DNA of 64,000 nt from Paenibacillus sp. SY21-1 (GCF_005222705.1 NZ_STGF01000024.1:54040-118039); one strand, 5' to 3'; numbered from the stretch's first letter, positions 42,312 through 52,046 are shown. A program made the numbers and translations. Notes: a model not told the origin generated them from the sequence alone.

Positions 42312-42349
42312 CAGACAACCACCCGATCCGTAGACCGAGTGGTTGTCTG
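42312..42349. terminator. Hairpin between tRNA-Leu and AraC regulator 3
   Basis: CAGACAACCAC pairs with GTGGTTGTCTG, the stem extending inward with a few mismatches. No T-run follows, so termination strength is uncertain; placed just after the tRNA-Leu gene on the minus strand. Confidence 0.55.
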
Positions 42350-42363
42350 ATTTGTAACATGTA

Positions 42364-42443
42364 TGCGCGTAGAGGGACTTGAACCCCCACGGTCGCCCGC
42401 TAGATCCTAAGTCTAGTGCGTCTGCCAATTCCGCCATACGCGC
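42364..42443 (-). tRNA. tRNA-Leu (anticodon TAG), CCA not encoded
   Basis: Identical over the tRNA body to the copy at 63076-63158, but the bases after the discriminator A are TAC instead of CCA, so CCA must be added enzymatically. Long variable arm (CGGGCGACCG) as expected for Leu. Stands alone. Confidence 0.96.
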
Positions 42444-42636
42444 GCGTGAGAAATGTTATTCTATTGTATCACCGCTCAATCACTTAAAGCAGCGACAAGA
42501 TTTATAATACCAGATCGGCTCGACGAATGCAAATATTTTTTTGATTAAGTTAAAATACTTGGCCAACCCAAGCACCGCCCCGTTAAGAGGCTGCATCTGA
42601 CGTGCGGCAAGTTACCTGGCGTGCTCGACCCGCTTG

Positions 42637-42668
42637 ACCCCAGATCATCAAAAATGATTTGGGGTCAG
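42637..42668. repeat. 14-bp inverted repeat near the tRNA-Leu gene
   Basis: TGACCCCAGATCAT, a CAAAA loop, and ATGATTTGGGGTCA. It lies 25-55 bp beyond the GH30-GH43 stop codon and could act as a weak terminator or structural element; no U-tract. Confidence 0.6.
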
Positions 42669-42692
42669 CCTGCGTCCCGCTGTCGAAACCGC

Positions 42693-45416
42693 TTAGCCGC
42701 GCAACGGATACTTCGCCTCTATCGCCATGTATTCCGCCTTGGTAATGGGTATGACCGTACCGTGACGAGGACTGCTCGGCAGGTCGTAATCGGAGGATAT
42801 TGTCCATTCGCCCGAATCCAAATCGGTCGTTTCCAGCGGCACGTAGCCGCGGCCGCCGAATTCGTCTACGAACAAATACCACTTCTCTTCCGTATTGGAT
42901 TTAAAGATGGTCGGTCCCTCAACGCCCTTCAGGCCGCCGACGCCCTCCCGTATCATCCGGGCTTCGGAAGCGAAAACGGAATGCAGCACCTCTTGAAATA
43001 CCGCTTTTCCGTTAGGGGATACAGGCTGGCTTTCCCTTTCATCCTTTGTAAACCGATAAATTTTACCCTGATGGGCAATCATCGTCGTGTCGATTACGGA
43101 ATAACCAAAATCCATATATACCTTAGCCTTCGTAAATTCCCGGAAATCCTTGGTCGTGCTGTACATCATTTGCTGATGCGCTTCTCCGATTCGGCTATCG
43201 CCCGCGAACAGCTTGGAAGCCCAGAAAACCACATATTGCCCTGCCGCTTCATCGTAAAAAGCCTCGGGCGCCCAAGTATTGCCCGCTTCCGGAGGCGAAA
43301 CCTCTACCCTTCTGGGCTCGGACCACGCCACAAGATCCTCCGATTCCCAGACCAGAATCGATCGGCTCCCTTGCCGCTGGGCTCTGTCCCAGTTCCAGTC
43401 TCCGTTTATTTTCAAATCGGTTGCGATAATATAGAACTTGTCGCCCTCAGGCGAGCGAATCAGAAACGGATCTCTTACGCCCTGTTCGCCCAAAGCAGAG
43501 GTGAGCACCGGCTTTCCGCCGTTGAGCTCGCGCCATCGCAGCGGATTATTGCCTTCGCTCAGAGCGAAATAGACCTGCTCGCCCTCCGGCGTTCCTTCAC
43601 CGGTAAAATAGGAGAACAAATAACCGGCATAATCCTCATCGGCAAGCGAGTTCGACAGGGCAGACCTATCTGCCTCCTCTGTACCGGCCCCGTTGGTCGC
43701 CTCTGTCTTGTCCGCGGCAGCTTCCGCATCATTTTGCTTGCTTTCATTCGTTCGGATTGTCCCAGGGGCTCCGCCTCCTGTCAGCGTAACGACCGAATGG
43801 GCAGGCACCACAGCCTCGAATTGCCCAGCATCGTTCACTTTTAACGTTTCCGCTTGCGCCAGATCTCGGCCTGCCGATGTGATATAAACCTCCAAGGCGT
43901 CGATTCGGCCTTCATTGCCCAATCCGCTCAACGAGATTTGTACACGTTTCTCCGCTTCGCCGTCATTGACGAAAACAGCCGTTACCGTTTGCTCGCCCTC
44001 ATGAACGTAAGCCGAGCCCAGCAGCCCGCTTCGCGCCTGCTCATCCAGTCCCGTCAGCGCCGCCCGCTCGGCTCCCGGCCGGATAAACTTGCTGTAATTG
44101 CCGAGCGCCCACATAATTTTTGAGGTCAGAATGTTTTGCTCGTCGCCCTCTTCCTTAAAATCGGTATAGATAAGACCGTCCTTGTAATCGACCTTTGAAA
44201 CCGCCGTCCACCACTGCCATGCGGCGGCGTTCGCCTCCGTCAGGTCGAAATGGATCGTGCGCGCCACATGCAGAGCCGGCTCCATGCCAAGATCGCGGCC
44301 CGGACCGTAATCGCCAAGAATGCAATATTCGGTTACCCAATATTTGGCGTTGGCATCGTACTGCTTCAGATTGGCGTCCAGCAGCTCTCGCAGCTTGCCC
44401 AGCCGGTCGTCGCCCGGGTTGCTGTAGTCCGACCAATAGGAATGCGAGGCAATTTTGTTGCCGACCGCCGCTTTAAGCTCCGGGTCGCCGAGCAGCTCCT
44501 TAATATATTCCCGGTATTTTCCCGTGCCGAGATTGTTGGCCCCGCCGGAATACGAGCCCCCGCCCGCGAATTGGGCATAATATTCATCATCGAGCAGCGA
44601 GGTAATTTCCACGCCGTCCGGGGCGCTGATTTGGGCGTCAAGCCCGCTTTGCTGCAGCTTCTCATGCAATTCAAGAATGACGCGCTTGAGATCGTCGTTA
44701 TTGTAACGGTTTCCTTCCTGATGAGCGCGGTTCCAGTCCCAGGTCGGTTCGTTAATCGGACTGATGTAGTCGAAATCCAGCCCTGCCTCTTTAAAATGAT
44801 TCATTACATCGACCAGAAAATCCGCAAATTCATCTTCATAGCCTTCCTTTAAATTGGTGGAGCCGACTGATGGATCAGGCTGCCCGTGTCCATTCTTCGT
44901 CATCCACACCGGCGGACTGTTGACGAACGCGATCAGCGTATCGACGCCGCGATCCTTGGCCGCCTCCAGAAACCATTGCTGCCCCGCTTGCTTGCTCCAA
45001 TCGTATTCCGCGTCCTCGGCTTGCTTAAACGATTCCGCCCGACGCCACGGATCGGGGATAATCGATTGATCCGTTTCTGTCGAGCCGGCTCCGATATTAA
45101 AGCGCCAGGCCGACAAGCCGATTCCCTTCTCCCTGGAAAAAAGCAAATCCGCGACACGGTTTTTATTTTCTTCGGTCCAATGCTTGCCGAGCGGGTCCAT
45201 CGACCACGCATCGGAAGCTCCAAAATTATCGATCGTTTGATAGCGAATGGAGCCGTCAATCGTTACGACGGCATCCGGCTTCGTTAATTGCTGCACTTGC
45301 GATTCCTCCTCTTGCACGCTGTCGGGGCGGTCTGTACGATCAGGCGCGAGCGCGATAGACAAGCCTGCGACCGAGGCTAAGGCGGCAACCGCAATGAAAA
45401 TCCATTTTCGCTTCAT
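42693..45416 (-). CDS. Two-domain glycoside hydrolase: GH30 fused to GH43
   Basis: After an N-terminal signal/anchor helix (WIFIAVAALASVAGLSIALA), residues about 50-470 form a GH30-like TIM barrel. Its acid/base Glu is in YISPINEPTWDWNRA and its nucleophile Glu in AKYWVTEYCILGDYG. A beta side domain closes near residue 545 (VVPAHSVVTLTGGG). After an acidic linker (about 550-590), residues 600-907 look like a GH43 five-bladed propeller, with the base Asp in GVRDPFLIRSPEG and the acid Glu in KGVEGPTIFKSN. GH30 of this type resembles endo-beta-1,6-galactanases and GH43 arabinofuranosidases or galactosidases, so an arabinogalactan or galactan substrate is plausible but not proven. Last gene of the ten-gene operon. 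Confidence 0.9.
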   Translation of the reverse strand: MKRKWIFIAVAALASVAGLSIALAPDRTDRPDSVQEEESQVQQLTKPDAVVTIDGSIRYQTIDNFGASDAWSMDPLGKHWTEENKNRVADLLFSREKGIGLSAWRFNIGAGSTETDQSIIPDPWRRAESFKQAEDAEYDWSKQAGQQWFLEAAKDRGVDTLIAFVNSPPVWMTKNGHGQPDPSVGSTNLKEGYEDEFADFLVDVMNHFKEAGLDFDYISPINEPTWDWNRAHQEGNRYNNDDLKRVILELHEKLQQSGLDAQISAPDGVEITSLLDDEYYAQFAGGGSYSGGANNLGTGKYREYIKELLGDPELKAAVGNKIASHSYWSDYSNPGDDRLGKLRELLDANLKQYDANAKYWVTEYCILGDYGPGRDLGMEPALHVARTIHFDLTEANAAAWQWWTAVSKVDYKDGLIYTDFKEEGDEQNILTSKIMWALGNYSKFIRPGAERAALTGLDEQARSGLLGSAYVHEGEQTVTAVFVNDGEAEKRVQISLSGLGNEGRIDALEVYITSAGRDLAQAETLKVNDAGQFEAVVPAHSVVTLTGGGAPGTIRTNESKQNDAEAAADKTEATNGAGTEEADRSALSNSLADEDYAGYLFSYFTGEGTPEGEQVYFALSEGNNPLRWRELNGGKPVLTSALGEQGVRDPFLIRSPEGDKFYIIATDLKINGDWNWDRAQRQGSRSILVWESEDLVAWSEPRRVEVSPPEAGNTWAPEAFYDEAAGQYVVFWASKLFAGDSRIGEAHQQMMYSTTKDFREFTKAKVYMDFGYSVIDTTMIAHQGKIYRFTKDERESQPVSPNGKAVFQEVLHSVFASEARMIREGVGGLKGVEGPTIFKSNTEEKWYLFVDEFGGRGYVPLETTDLDSGEWTISSDYDLPSSPRHGTVIPITKAEYMAIEAKYPLRG

Positions 45417-45426
45417 CCGCTCCTCC

Positions 45427-46443
45427 TTAACCGACTAGACCTGAGCGCTCCACACTCTCCACAAAATGCCTTTGCACGAACAAATACAAAATAATTAGCG
45501 GCAAAATAGCCATCAGCACGCTCGTATTCATCATCATGGACATAAAAAACGGATCTTGAACGTAGGAAGCCGTTTCCGCCTGTCCTCCCCCGCTTAGAAA
45601 CGTAGCGATGGCATAGCCGGAGGAAGCCATCATCGACGACATGACCTTAGGCTCATTTAAATACATATTGGTAAAAAAGGAATCGTTCCACTGCCACACG
45701 AACGAGAACAGCATTACCGTCACCATCGACGGAATGGCATTCGGCAGTATAACCCTCCAGAACGTTGCAAAATAACCGGCGCCGTCGACATAAGCGGCCT
45801 CCTCGATTTCACGCGGGATGCCTTTGAAAAACTGGCGAAAAATATAGACGTACAAGCCTGTCTTCACGCCCATCCCCAGCGCGGCGGAAATGATAAACGG
45901 CCAATAGGTATTGATCAGATTCGCAGGCTCTCCCCTGATCAGCTCAATGATGCCGAACACATCAAAGTTTTTGAAATGCAGATAGAGCGGAATCATAATC
46001 GTATTCGAAGGAACAAGTATCGTAAAAATGACTCCCGCGAACAACAGGCCGCTCCCTCTAAACTTCACCCGCGCAAAGCCGTAGCCGGCCAGGACGCAGG
46101 TCATCGTCTGCAGCAGCATAACCATCGAGGAGAGAAATAGCGTATTAAGCAAGACGCTCGGATAATTCATCGCCTGGAACACAAGCTTGAAGTTGTCCAG
46201 CGTCACCGTCTGCGGCACCCAAATTACCGTTGAATCGTACAAATCATCCATGCTTTTAAACGCGATCGACAGCTTGAGCAGGATCGGGTAAAGAATAACA
46301 AACGATATGCCGAAAATGAGCACAAACCGTATGATGCTCCATAGCCGCTTCTTGGCGCTCTCCACCCAATAGGCAGCGGAGGCCCACCGCTGCTTCCGCT
46401 CCACGCTCACAGGCCGCCGCTCCGCTGCGGTTTCCGTCTTCAT
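45427..46443 (-). CDS. Carbohydrate ABC transporter permease (MalG/LacG-like)
   Basis: The 338-residue membrane protein has a cytoplasmic N-terminal tail and about six helices. The EAA loop is visible as PREIEEAAYVDGAGYFATFWRVILPNAIP, near residues 220-250, which contacts the ATPase. ATG at 46443 with GGAGGAGGG five bases upstream is chosen over an upstream in-frame codon at 46545 that lies inside the preceding gene. It starts 21 bp after the partner permease and ends 10 bp before GH30-GH43. Together with the 46464-47363 permease it forms one importer channel. Confidence 0.92.
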   Translation of the reverse strand: MKTETAAERRPVSVERKQRWASAAYWVESAKKRLWSIIRFVLIFGISFVILYPILLKLSIAFKSMDDLYDSTVIWVPQTVTLDNFKLVFQAMNYPSVLLNTLFLSSMVMLLQTMTCVLAGYGFARVKFRGSGLLFAGVIFTILVPSNTIMIPLYLHFKNFDVFGIIELIRGEPANLINTYWPFIISAALGMGVKTGLYVYIFRQFFKGIPREIEEAAYVDGAGYFATFWRVILPNAIPSMVTVMLFSFVWQWNDSFFTNMYLNEPKVMSSMMASSGYAIATFLSGGGQAETASYVQDPFFMSMMMNTSVLMAILPLIILYLFVQRHFVESVERSGLVG

Positions 46444-46463
46444 GCAATCCCTCCTCCAAACCG

Positions 46464-47363
46464 CTAATCTTGATAAAAGACTTTGCGCGATACGATGGCC
46501 GTCGTCACCCACAGCACAAGCGCAATCACCGCAAAATACATCCAAGCCATCGCGGCGCTTAATCCGAAATTAAAGCTTTTAAACGCGGTATCAACGACCA
46601 GCCGGCTCGTTTCATCGCTAATGAAGCTATCGATAATCGTATATACCAGATTGGTCAAAATGAGCGGGCTGATCATCGGGAACGTAATTTTCCAGAACGC
46701 CTCGTAGCCGGTCGAGCCCTCGATTTTGGCAGCTTCGTACAGGGAAGGCGAAATCGATTGAAGCCCGGCCAGGAAAATCAGAATCTGAACGCCGGATTGA
46801 CTGACGATTTCATAGATTCGGCTGACAGCCCCCGTTAAATACTCGACCAGCGTAATGTTCATGCCGGATTCAACAAGCAGAACGGTAAGCTCCAAGTTCT
46901 TCATAATGGATAAGCCGCCGCCTGTCGTATCGTTTGCGCTTCGTACGACGGATTGCATCAAATCTCCGTTTTCAATGCTGGCAATAATGCCCGAGGCCAG
47001 AATGACGGGGAGAAAGAAGATCGCCCTGGCGAGCACCCGTCCCTTAAACTTCTGGTTGAGCAGCACAGCGAAAAACAAGCTGAAAATAATAATAAGCGGC
47101 GTATTAACGGCAATATTCGCAACCGATTCCGTTAAAATTCTCACGTATGACTCATGCGACAGCAGCGCTTCGCGATAATTGGCCAAGCCGATAAAGTCCA
47201 GGCTGAAGCCGTCATTGGTGACCTGCAGGTTGCTCAAGCTGTACCTGAGCGAGGCCAGCAGCGGAACAAGAAACAGAAGCAGGAAGCCGACAAACCAGGG
47301 AAGTATAAAATACAGACCGTAATATCTATTTTTTTGCTCCAGCGAAAGCCTCCTGAATCTCAT
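46464..47363 (-). CDS. Carbohydrate ABC transporter permease (MalF/LacF-like)
   Basis: This 299-residue protein has six predicted transmembrane helices (YFILPWFVGFLLLFLVPLLA onwards). The EAA-type loop SPSLYEAAKIEGSTGYEAFWKITFPMISP lies near residues 200-230. It starts on the ATGA shared with the stop of the DUF5696 gene, a 4-bp overlap that implies translational coupling. It pairs with 45427-46443. Confidence 0.92.
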   Translation of the reverse strand: MRFRRLSLEQKNRYYGLYFILPWFVGFLLLFLVPLLASLRYSLSNLQVTNDGFSLDFIGLANYREALLSHESYVRILTESVANIAVNTPLIIIFSLFFAVLLNQKFKGRVLARAIFFLPVILASGIIASIENGDLMQSVVRSANDTTGGGLSIMKNLELTVLLVESGMNITLVEYLTGAVSRIYEIVSQSGVQILIFLAGLQSISPSLYEAAKIEGSTGYEAFWKITFPMISPLILTNLVYTIIDSFISDETSRLVVDTAFKSFNFGLSAAMAWMYFAVIALVLWVTTAIVSRKVFYQD

Positions 47364-49963
47364 CGCCTCGTTTCACCTCCAACCCAATAATCCTTGGCGC
47401 CTACTGTCATTCCGTTTACGTTGGCGGCTGTGTCGTTATAATTGACGATAATCGTTTTTCCTTGCTCGAACGTCGTTTGATACACGCCTTCGTCCAGCTT
47501 GCGGTGATCGACGATCGTTTGGGACTGCACGTCGCCGAGCACCTCGTTCAGCTCCCTGTATGCGTCCGCCGCTTCATCGATCCAGCGCCGGTAGTCTGCA
47601 GAATACAGATAATCAAACTCCGTCAGCTTAATGGAAGAGGAGTCGGCGAAAAACCAGTTGTAATAAAGCCCCGAGCCCGTCTCCAGCGCTTGTAGAAATT
47701 GATGGGTCAGATCCTGATTGTCCCCCATATTCCAGGCGCTTCCCGCATACTGCGCGTAACCATGGAAAACAAGCTGGAAAAACGGCACACTTTCATCGGT
47801 CAGATTAAATCCGCTGCTGCCCATAGGCGCGTTCACAATATGATGCGCATACGGAGCCGTATAAGCGTTTCCGCCTTCGACCAGCAGCTGCCTTCCGGAA
47901 TCGCTCATCCGTTTCACCTGCTCTAGCGCCAGCTGCTTCGCTTCCTCTCGGTCGACGACTTCCGAGCGGTTATAATCGGAATTCAGCTTGCTGCCCAAAT
48001 CGCGAAGCGACAGCCCGTCAAGCCGAAGCTTGTTATAATCGTCCAGGAACCCGTCCACAACGGAAGACAATGCCTTCGGGCTCAGCACGTACCCCGGGTC
48101 CCGCTCTTCCTCCTGTCTAAAGTTGGCTGCGTAGTACGGGTAGATTTGCGCGGTTTTGCCCGTAATGAAACGGGAAGCCTGACTTGATTTTTTAAATCCG
48201 TCCGCCTTCGGCGCCACCTCCAGAAAGGCCGCATCGGGGAACAGCTCTACCTGATGCCCGGCTGCATATGCCTGCAGGTCGGAAAGTCCCTTGCGTCCGC
48301 CCAGCTTTTTATCTACGCTAACGGATGATGGCAGATCATGCTGGATGCCGCCGTTGAACCAGCCCGTATAACGCAGCTTGATATCCCCGATCCCCAGACT
48401 GTTCATATGCGACAAAATCGTCTCCGCCTGTTCAAAGGTCGTAAGCGGCTCATAGGCGCTGTATGGAATGCCCAAGAAAAACTTCTTTTTCGGAATGCCT
48501 CCCACCAGCTCCACATAGAACGGAACGCCTTCCTCAACGGTCAGCCTGGCCATATCTGCGCGCTCGGTCAAATAATCGCGGTACAGCTCGGCCATGCCCG
48601 AATAGCTCGCATCCTCTGCTCCAAGGAAGCCGTAGCGAATGGAAATGCTCCCCTGAAACGGCTCCGCTTGAAACTTTTTGACCGTGCTGGAGCGCCAGCC
48701 GTTCGTAAGCGTAACCTCCTCAAGGTTATGAATCGTAAAGCTGGAGCCTACCGTGTTGTAGCTGTTCAATCGACCGCTGACATCCGCCTCGACAGCGGCA
48801 ACCGCATCTCCCTCTTCAATAATGGCGACGAACCCTTTATGCTCGTATTTCATGCCGAAGACGGGCAGCCGAGCCGCCTCTTCTTTTTGAATTCGAATAA
48901 GCTGGCTGATGGCCGCATCGTTGCCGTACATAGCCGTTCTGTAGGCTGCGGCATACGTTTTTTCATTATTAAAATGGATCAGCGAGCCCGAGCCGTCCGG
49001 CACGAGCGTATAGCCTTCGTCCTCGCGTCCGCTCGCGCCGAAAAACGGCAACAGAGACAGCGTTTGAATATTCATCGTATCCGGATATTCCACCTCGCCG
49101 GCCGGAATGGAAACCTGAAGATACGCTCCGTCAAGCTTGTAATGAAGCGGCACGCGAACATTCGCATTGCCCTCGGCCGACTCGCCGTAAGCTTCCTTAT
49201 CGACCGCTCTTTGCTCCTCGGTATATCCTATGGCATTAAAAATCTCGGTTACCTTCGTCAGGCCGACTCCTTTAAAGGAGGAATCCCTTCGTTCATAGCG
49301 TTTATTCTCTTCGTCATGCTTAAAACGCTTTTCCACCTCCCGCTTGTCTCCGGCATCGGCAATTTTATCGAGAATGACGCTTTGGAATCTTTCCTCGCTT
49401 ATATATTTAGGAATCGCATCGATATCGCTTTTGACTTCTCCCAGCGTGTAGACGATGTTCACCCCATTGCTTGCTTCCTCGATAACGAATTGGCCGTTCT
49501 GGACGCTGTGCGTGTAATTGTCATATTTCAGCGAGTTCCCCGCCTTATCGAAATACGTAATTTCCACCTGCACATTAAGCTTGGCTTTGTTGTAGCCCGT
49601 CGCAATCGCGTCCTCCTCGCGATTCTGGGGATTGGAATACCAGATCGCCCGGCTGCGCTTGTCTTGAACCGCAATTTCCGTCGTTTCCCGATTGACGTAC
49701 AGGATTAGAAATTCATTCTCTGCCGCCTGCTCCATTCCTTCGGCCAAGCCGTTTTCAGGTGCAGGAAGCTGGGTTGATGCTTCCCCCGCTGCGCTGTCCC
49801 CTCCCTCCTCTGCTCCAGCCGCGTTATCATCGGCCGACGCTTCGCTTGAGGTTGCCGTTGTCGACTCCGCCACGGCGGTAGCCTCCGTCAAACCGGCGCC
49901 CTGGGATATAAGCAAGCAGCCGATCATGACTGCCATCATGGTGCTCGCAAGCCTCCGTTTCAC
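47360..49963 (-). CDS. DUF5696 domain-containing extracytoplasmic protein
   Basis: The 867-residue protein starts at a GTG (49963) seven bases after AAAGGAGG and has a signal peptide (LASTMMAVMIGCLLISQGAG). An N-terminal beta region follows (NEFLILYVNRETTEIAVQD ... AIWYSNPQNREEDAIATGYN). From about residue 480 it looks like a TIM-barrel-like enzyme region (TILSHMNSLGIGDIKLRYTG ... DGLSLRDLGSKLNSDYNRSE ... LVEGGNAYTAPYAHHIVNAP). DUF5696 proteins recur in Paenibacillus carbohydrate loci and are suspected glycosidases, but no activity is established. It overlaps the downstream permease by 4 bp, so its product should act with that importer. Confidence 0.85.
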   Translation of the reverse strand: MKRRLASTMMAVMIGCLLISQGAGLTEATAVAESTTATSSEASADDNAAGAEEGGDSAAGEASTQLPAPENGLAEGMEQAAENEFLILYVNRETTEIAVQDKRSRAIWYSNPQNREEDAIATGYNKAKLNVQVEITYFDKAGNSLKYDNYTHSVQNGQFVIEEASNGVNIVYTLGEVKSDIDAIPKYISEERFQSVILDKIADAGDKREVEKRFKHDEENKRYERRDSSFKGVGLTKVTEIFNAIGYTEEQRAVDKEAYGESAEGNANVRVPLHYKLDGAYLQVSIPAGEVEYPDTMNIQTLSLLPFFGASGREDEGYTLVPDGSGSLIHFNNEKTYAAAYRTAMYGNDAAISQLIRIQKEEAARLPVFGMKYEHKGFVAIIEEGDAVAAVEADVSGRLNSYNTVGSSFTIHNLEEVTLTNGWRSSTVKKFQAEPFQGSISIRYGFLGAEDASYSGMAELYRDYLTERADMARLTVEEGVPFYVELVGGIPKKKFFLGIPYSAYEPLTTFEQAETILSHMNSLGIGDIKLRYTGWFNGGIQHDLPSSVSVDKKLGGRKGLSDLQAYAAGHQVELFPDAAFLEVAPKADGFKKSSQASRFITGKTAQIYPYYAANFRQEEERDPGYVLSPKALSSVVDGFLDDYNKLRLDGLSLRDLGSKLNSDYNRSEVVDREEAKQLALEQVKRMSDSGRQLLVEGGNAYTAPYAHHIVNAPMGSSGFNLTDESVPFFQLVFHGYAQYAGSAWNMGDNQDLTHQFLQALETGSGLYYNWFFADSSSIKLTEFDYLYSADYRRWIDEAADAYRELNEVLGDVQSQTIVDHRKLDEGVYQTTFEQGKTIIVNYNDTAANVNGMTVGAKDYWVGGETRR

Positions 49964-49979
49964 CGCATGGCCTCCTTTC

Positions 49980-50603
49980 TTATGCTCGCAATGAAAGTTC
50001 CTGGTAGATGGTATACACAAAGCTGACAATTTGCTGAATCAGACTGAAGAAGAGCAGACCCAGAAAAATAATGACGCCCATAACGACCACTGTCAGCAGC
50101 ATCGTCATGATCGTTTTGGTTACCGTATATTGATGAATCGTCATCGTTCCGATAAACAGCAGCCATAGAAACCATAGTCCGGCCGCGGATTCCAGCAAAT
50201 AATAGAAGGAAGCCTCGCGCAGCGTAATGACGTTGCTAAGCAGCATGTTGGGCAGATAGATCAGAATCAAGGGGAGCATCGCATAGCCGGTGGCAATGAC
50301 AATTTCCTTGAACTTCCCCTCCCCGTCCATCAGCGTGGTAAGCGACCAGTTCGCGACGCACCAGAGCAGAAATGGCAAAACGATATATTTCAGCTCGTCA
50401 ATGCTGTTTAACTCGAGCGGATGATTAAAGTTGACGACATAACCCGCATACTGCCGCTTCAAAATCATCGTGATCGTCACGCCGAGCAAGATGATTAACG
50501 CCATTCGCAGCCTGCCTTTGTTCTCGTACTTCAAATCCCAGAACCCGTCAAACGGATGAAACGCGACGTGCAGCGAATATCTAGCCTCCCTGAGAAACCG
50601 CAT
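49980..50603 (-). CDS. YIP1-family integral membrane protein
   Basis: This 207-residue protein has five hydrophobic helices (RMALIILLGVTITMIL; YIVLPFLLWCVANWSLTTLM; LPLILIYLPNMLLSNVI; GLWFLWLLFIGTMTIHQY; TMLLTVVVMGVIIFLGLLFF) and the MDGEG loop typical of YIP1-domain proteins. Its role in bacteria is not known. It overlaps the 3' end of the NHL gene by 23 bp and precedes DUF5696 by 16 bp. Confidence 0.85.
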   Translation of the reverse strand: MRFLREARYSLHVAFHPFDGFWDLKYENKGRLRMALIILLGVTITMILKRQYAGYVVNFNHPLELNSIDELKYIVLPFLLWCVANWSLTTLMDGEGKFKEIVIATGYAMLPLILIYLPNMLLSNVITLREASFYYLLESAAGLWFLWLLFIGTMTIHQYTVTKTIMTMLLTVVVMGVIIFLGLLFFSLIQQIVSFVYTIYQELSLRA

Positions 50604-52026
50604 CCCGCTTCATGCCCCCCTTTCTAAGCCGAATACTTCTGCGAATGATGAATATGGCTGCCAGGAGCGCAATCAAAGCGGTCATATAGGCTCCGAAGTT
50701 GTCGCGCATATACTCCCTGCGGTATTTGGTCAGCGCCTTGGAATAATACTCCCGGTCGTTCCCGAGCTTCAAGTACGTCATCGCTTCCTTGTATTCGCCT
50801 TGGCGCAGCAAAGATTTGCCGATACCGATGTAGGCCATTTCGTAGTTCGCGTCCAGCCGAAGCACCTCTTCCCACAGCTTGGCCGCATCATCGTGTTTCC
50901 CGATGCTGTACAATTCGTTTGCTTCATTAACCAGATTTCCGAATCTGGTCGTCGTAAACTCCGTAATTCGTCCCAAATCGCGGTCAAGCACATAGATTCG
51001 GTCGCCCAAGCTTTCAACGGCAACCGGATTTTTAAACGTGCCGACTTGATTGCCGAGTTGGCCGATGACATATAACAAATTTCCATCCTCGTTATAGGTG
51101 AAAATGCGGCCTCTGGTCGAATCCAGCGTCCGATATACGCCGCCGCTTACGTCGATGTCGATAAAAGCCGACCTGTCCCTGCTTAAATCGCCGACCGGGG
51201 CGATATTGCCGTTAACCCGCAGCACATCGATTCCCGACGGATTCAGCCGTTTGACAGGCGACAAGGTCTGCTTATCGGCTGTCGTCGTATAGATAAAGCC
51301 ATCCGCATCTACGTCCACATTGTTGAACTCGATCGGTACAAACCGGATAAGCTTATCCCGCTGCTCCTTCGTAGAAACCGTTTTCCAGAACAAATCGACG
51401 GGGTCGAACTGTACGCGGTTTGTGCCCATAAATCCGGTAAAGGAGCCATCGCTGTCGAATTCGATGATCCCTTCAAACACCCCTCTGGCCACTACATAAA
51501 TGCGTCCCGCTTTGTCGACGATTATTTTGCGCGGAAAGTATTCGAAGCTGTCGCTAAGGACCTCGGACTTGGGAGCGCCAATTTCCCTGACGAACGCACC
51601 GTTGCCGTCCAGCTCGACAATCCGCCTGTTTTCGGTATCCGCCACATAAATATGGCCTGCCCCGGTGACGAAAATCCCCTCCGGCTGGTTGAAGCTCTCC
51701 TCCTTGCCGTCTTGCTGAAACCCTTCAATCTGTCGAACCGCCTTCCCTTGCCCGTTCAGCACGACAATTCTTCCGTTGCCCGAATCGAGAAGGTACAGCC
51801 TGCCGTCCTGTCCCGCGAACATATCGCCCGGCGCCGTCCAAGGCCCGCTGCCCGCCTCCTGCCCCGTAATCGTCCGTGAAGGAAGATAGGCTATCGGCGA
51901 TTTAACGGCCTCTCCCCAATAGGAATAGGTGTAGCCTTCATACGGCGATGCGTGGGCCGGCTTCGGACTTAGGACGACGAATAACAGGACTGCCGCCAGA
52001 ATCAGAATCGATCGCTTTATTTTCAA
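50581..52026 (-). CDS. Membrane-anchored NHL-repeat (six-bladed propeller) protein with TPR-like tail
   Basis: TTG at 52026 is the likely start: GGAGG lies nine bases upstream and the protein then opens KIKRSILILAAVLLFVVLSP, a signal peptide or anchor. Six NHL blades follow (DMFAGQDGRLYLLDSGNGRI; GIFVTGAGHIYVADTENRRI; KIIVDKAGRIYVVARGVFEG; VDADGFIYTTTADKQTL). A TPR-like pair of helices comes next (ANELYSIGKHDDAAKLWEEV; GIGKSLLRQGEYKEAMTYLK), then a C-terminal transmembrane helix (LIALLAAIFIIRR). An upstream frame to 52254 would sit inside the previous permease and is rejected. A scaffold or substrate-docking role is inferred only. Confidence 0.82.
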   Translation of the reverse strand: MKIKRSILILAAVLLFVVLSPKPAHASPYEGYTYSYWGEAVKSPIAYLPSRTITGQEAGSGPWTAPGDMFAGQDGRLYLLDSGNGRIVVLNGQGKAVRQIEGFQQDGKEESFNQPEGIFVTGAGHIYVADTENRRIVELDGNGAFVREIGAPKSEVLSDSFEYFPRKIIVDKAGRIYVVARGVFEGIIEFDSDGSFTGFMGTNRVQFDPVDLFWKTVSTKEQRDKLIRFVPIEFNNVDVDADGFIYTTTADKQTLSPVKRLNPSGIDVLRVNGNIAPVGDLSRDRSAFIDIDVSGGVYRTLDSTRGRIFTYNEDGNLLYVIGQLGNQVGTFKNPVAVESLGDRIYVLDRDLGRITEFTTTRFGNLVNEANELYSIGKHDDAAKLWEEVLRLDANYEMAYIGIGKSLLRQGEYKEAMTYLKLGNDREYYSKALTKYRREYMRDNFGAYMTALIALLAAIFIIRRSIRLRKGGMKRDAVSQGG

Positions 52027-52046
52027 CCTTATACGCCTCCATCGCT

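Noticed and set aside
42621..43844. 407-codon plus-strand frame
   Set aside because: Antisense to the GH30-GH43 gene.
48338..49708. 456-codon plus-strand frame
   Set aside because: Antisense to the DUF5696 gene; no recognisable protein features.
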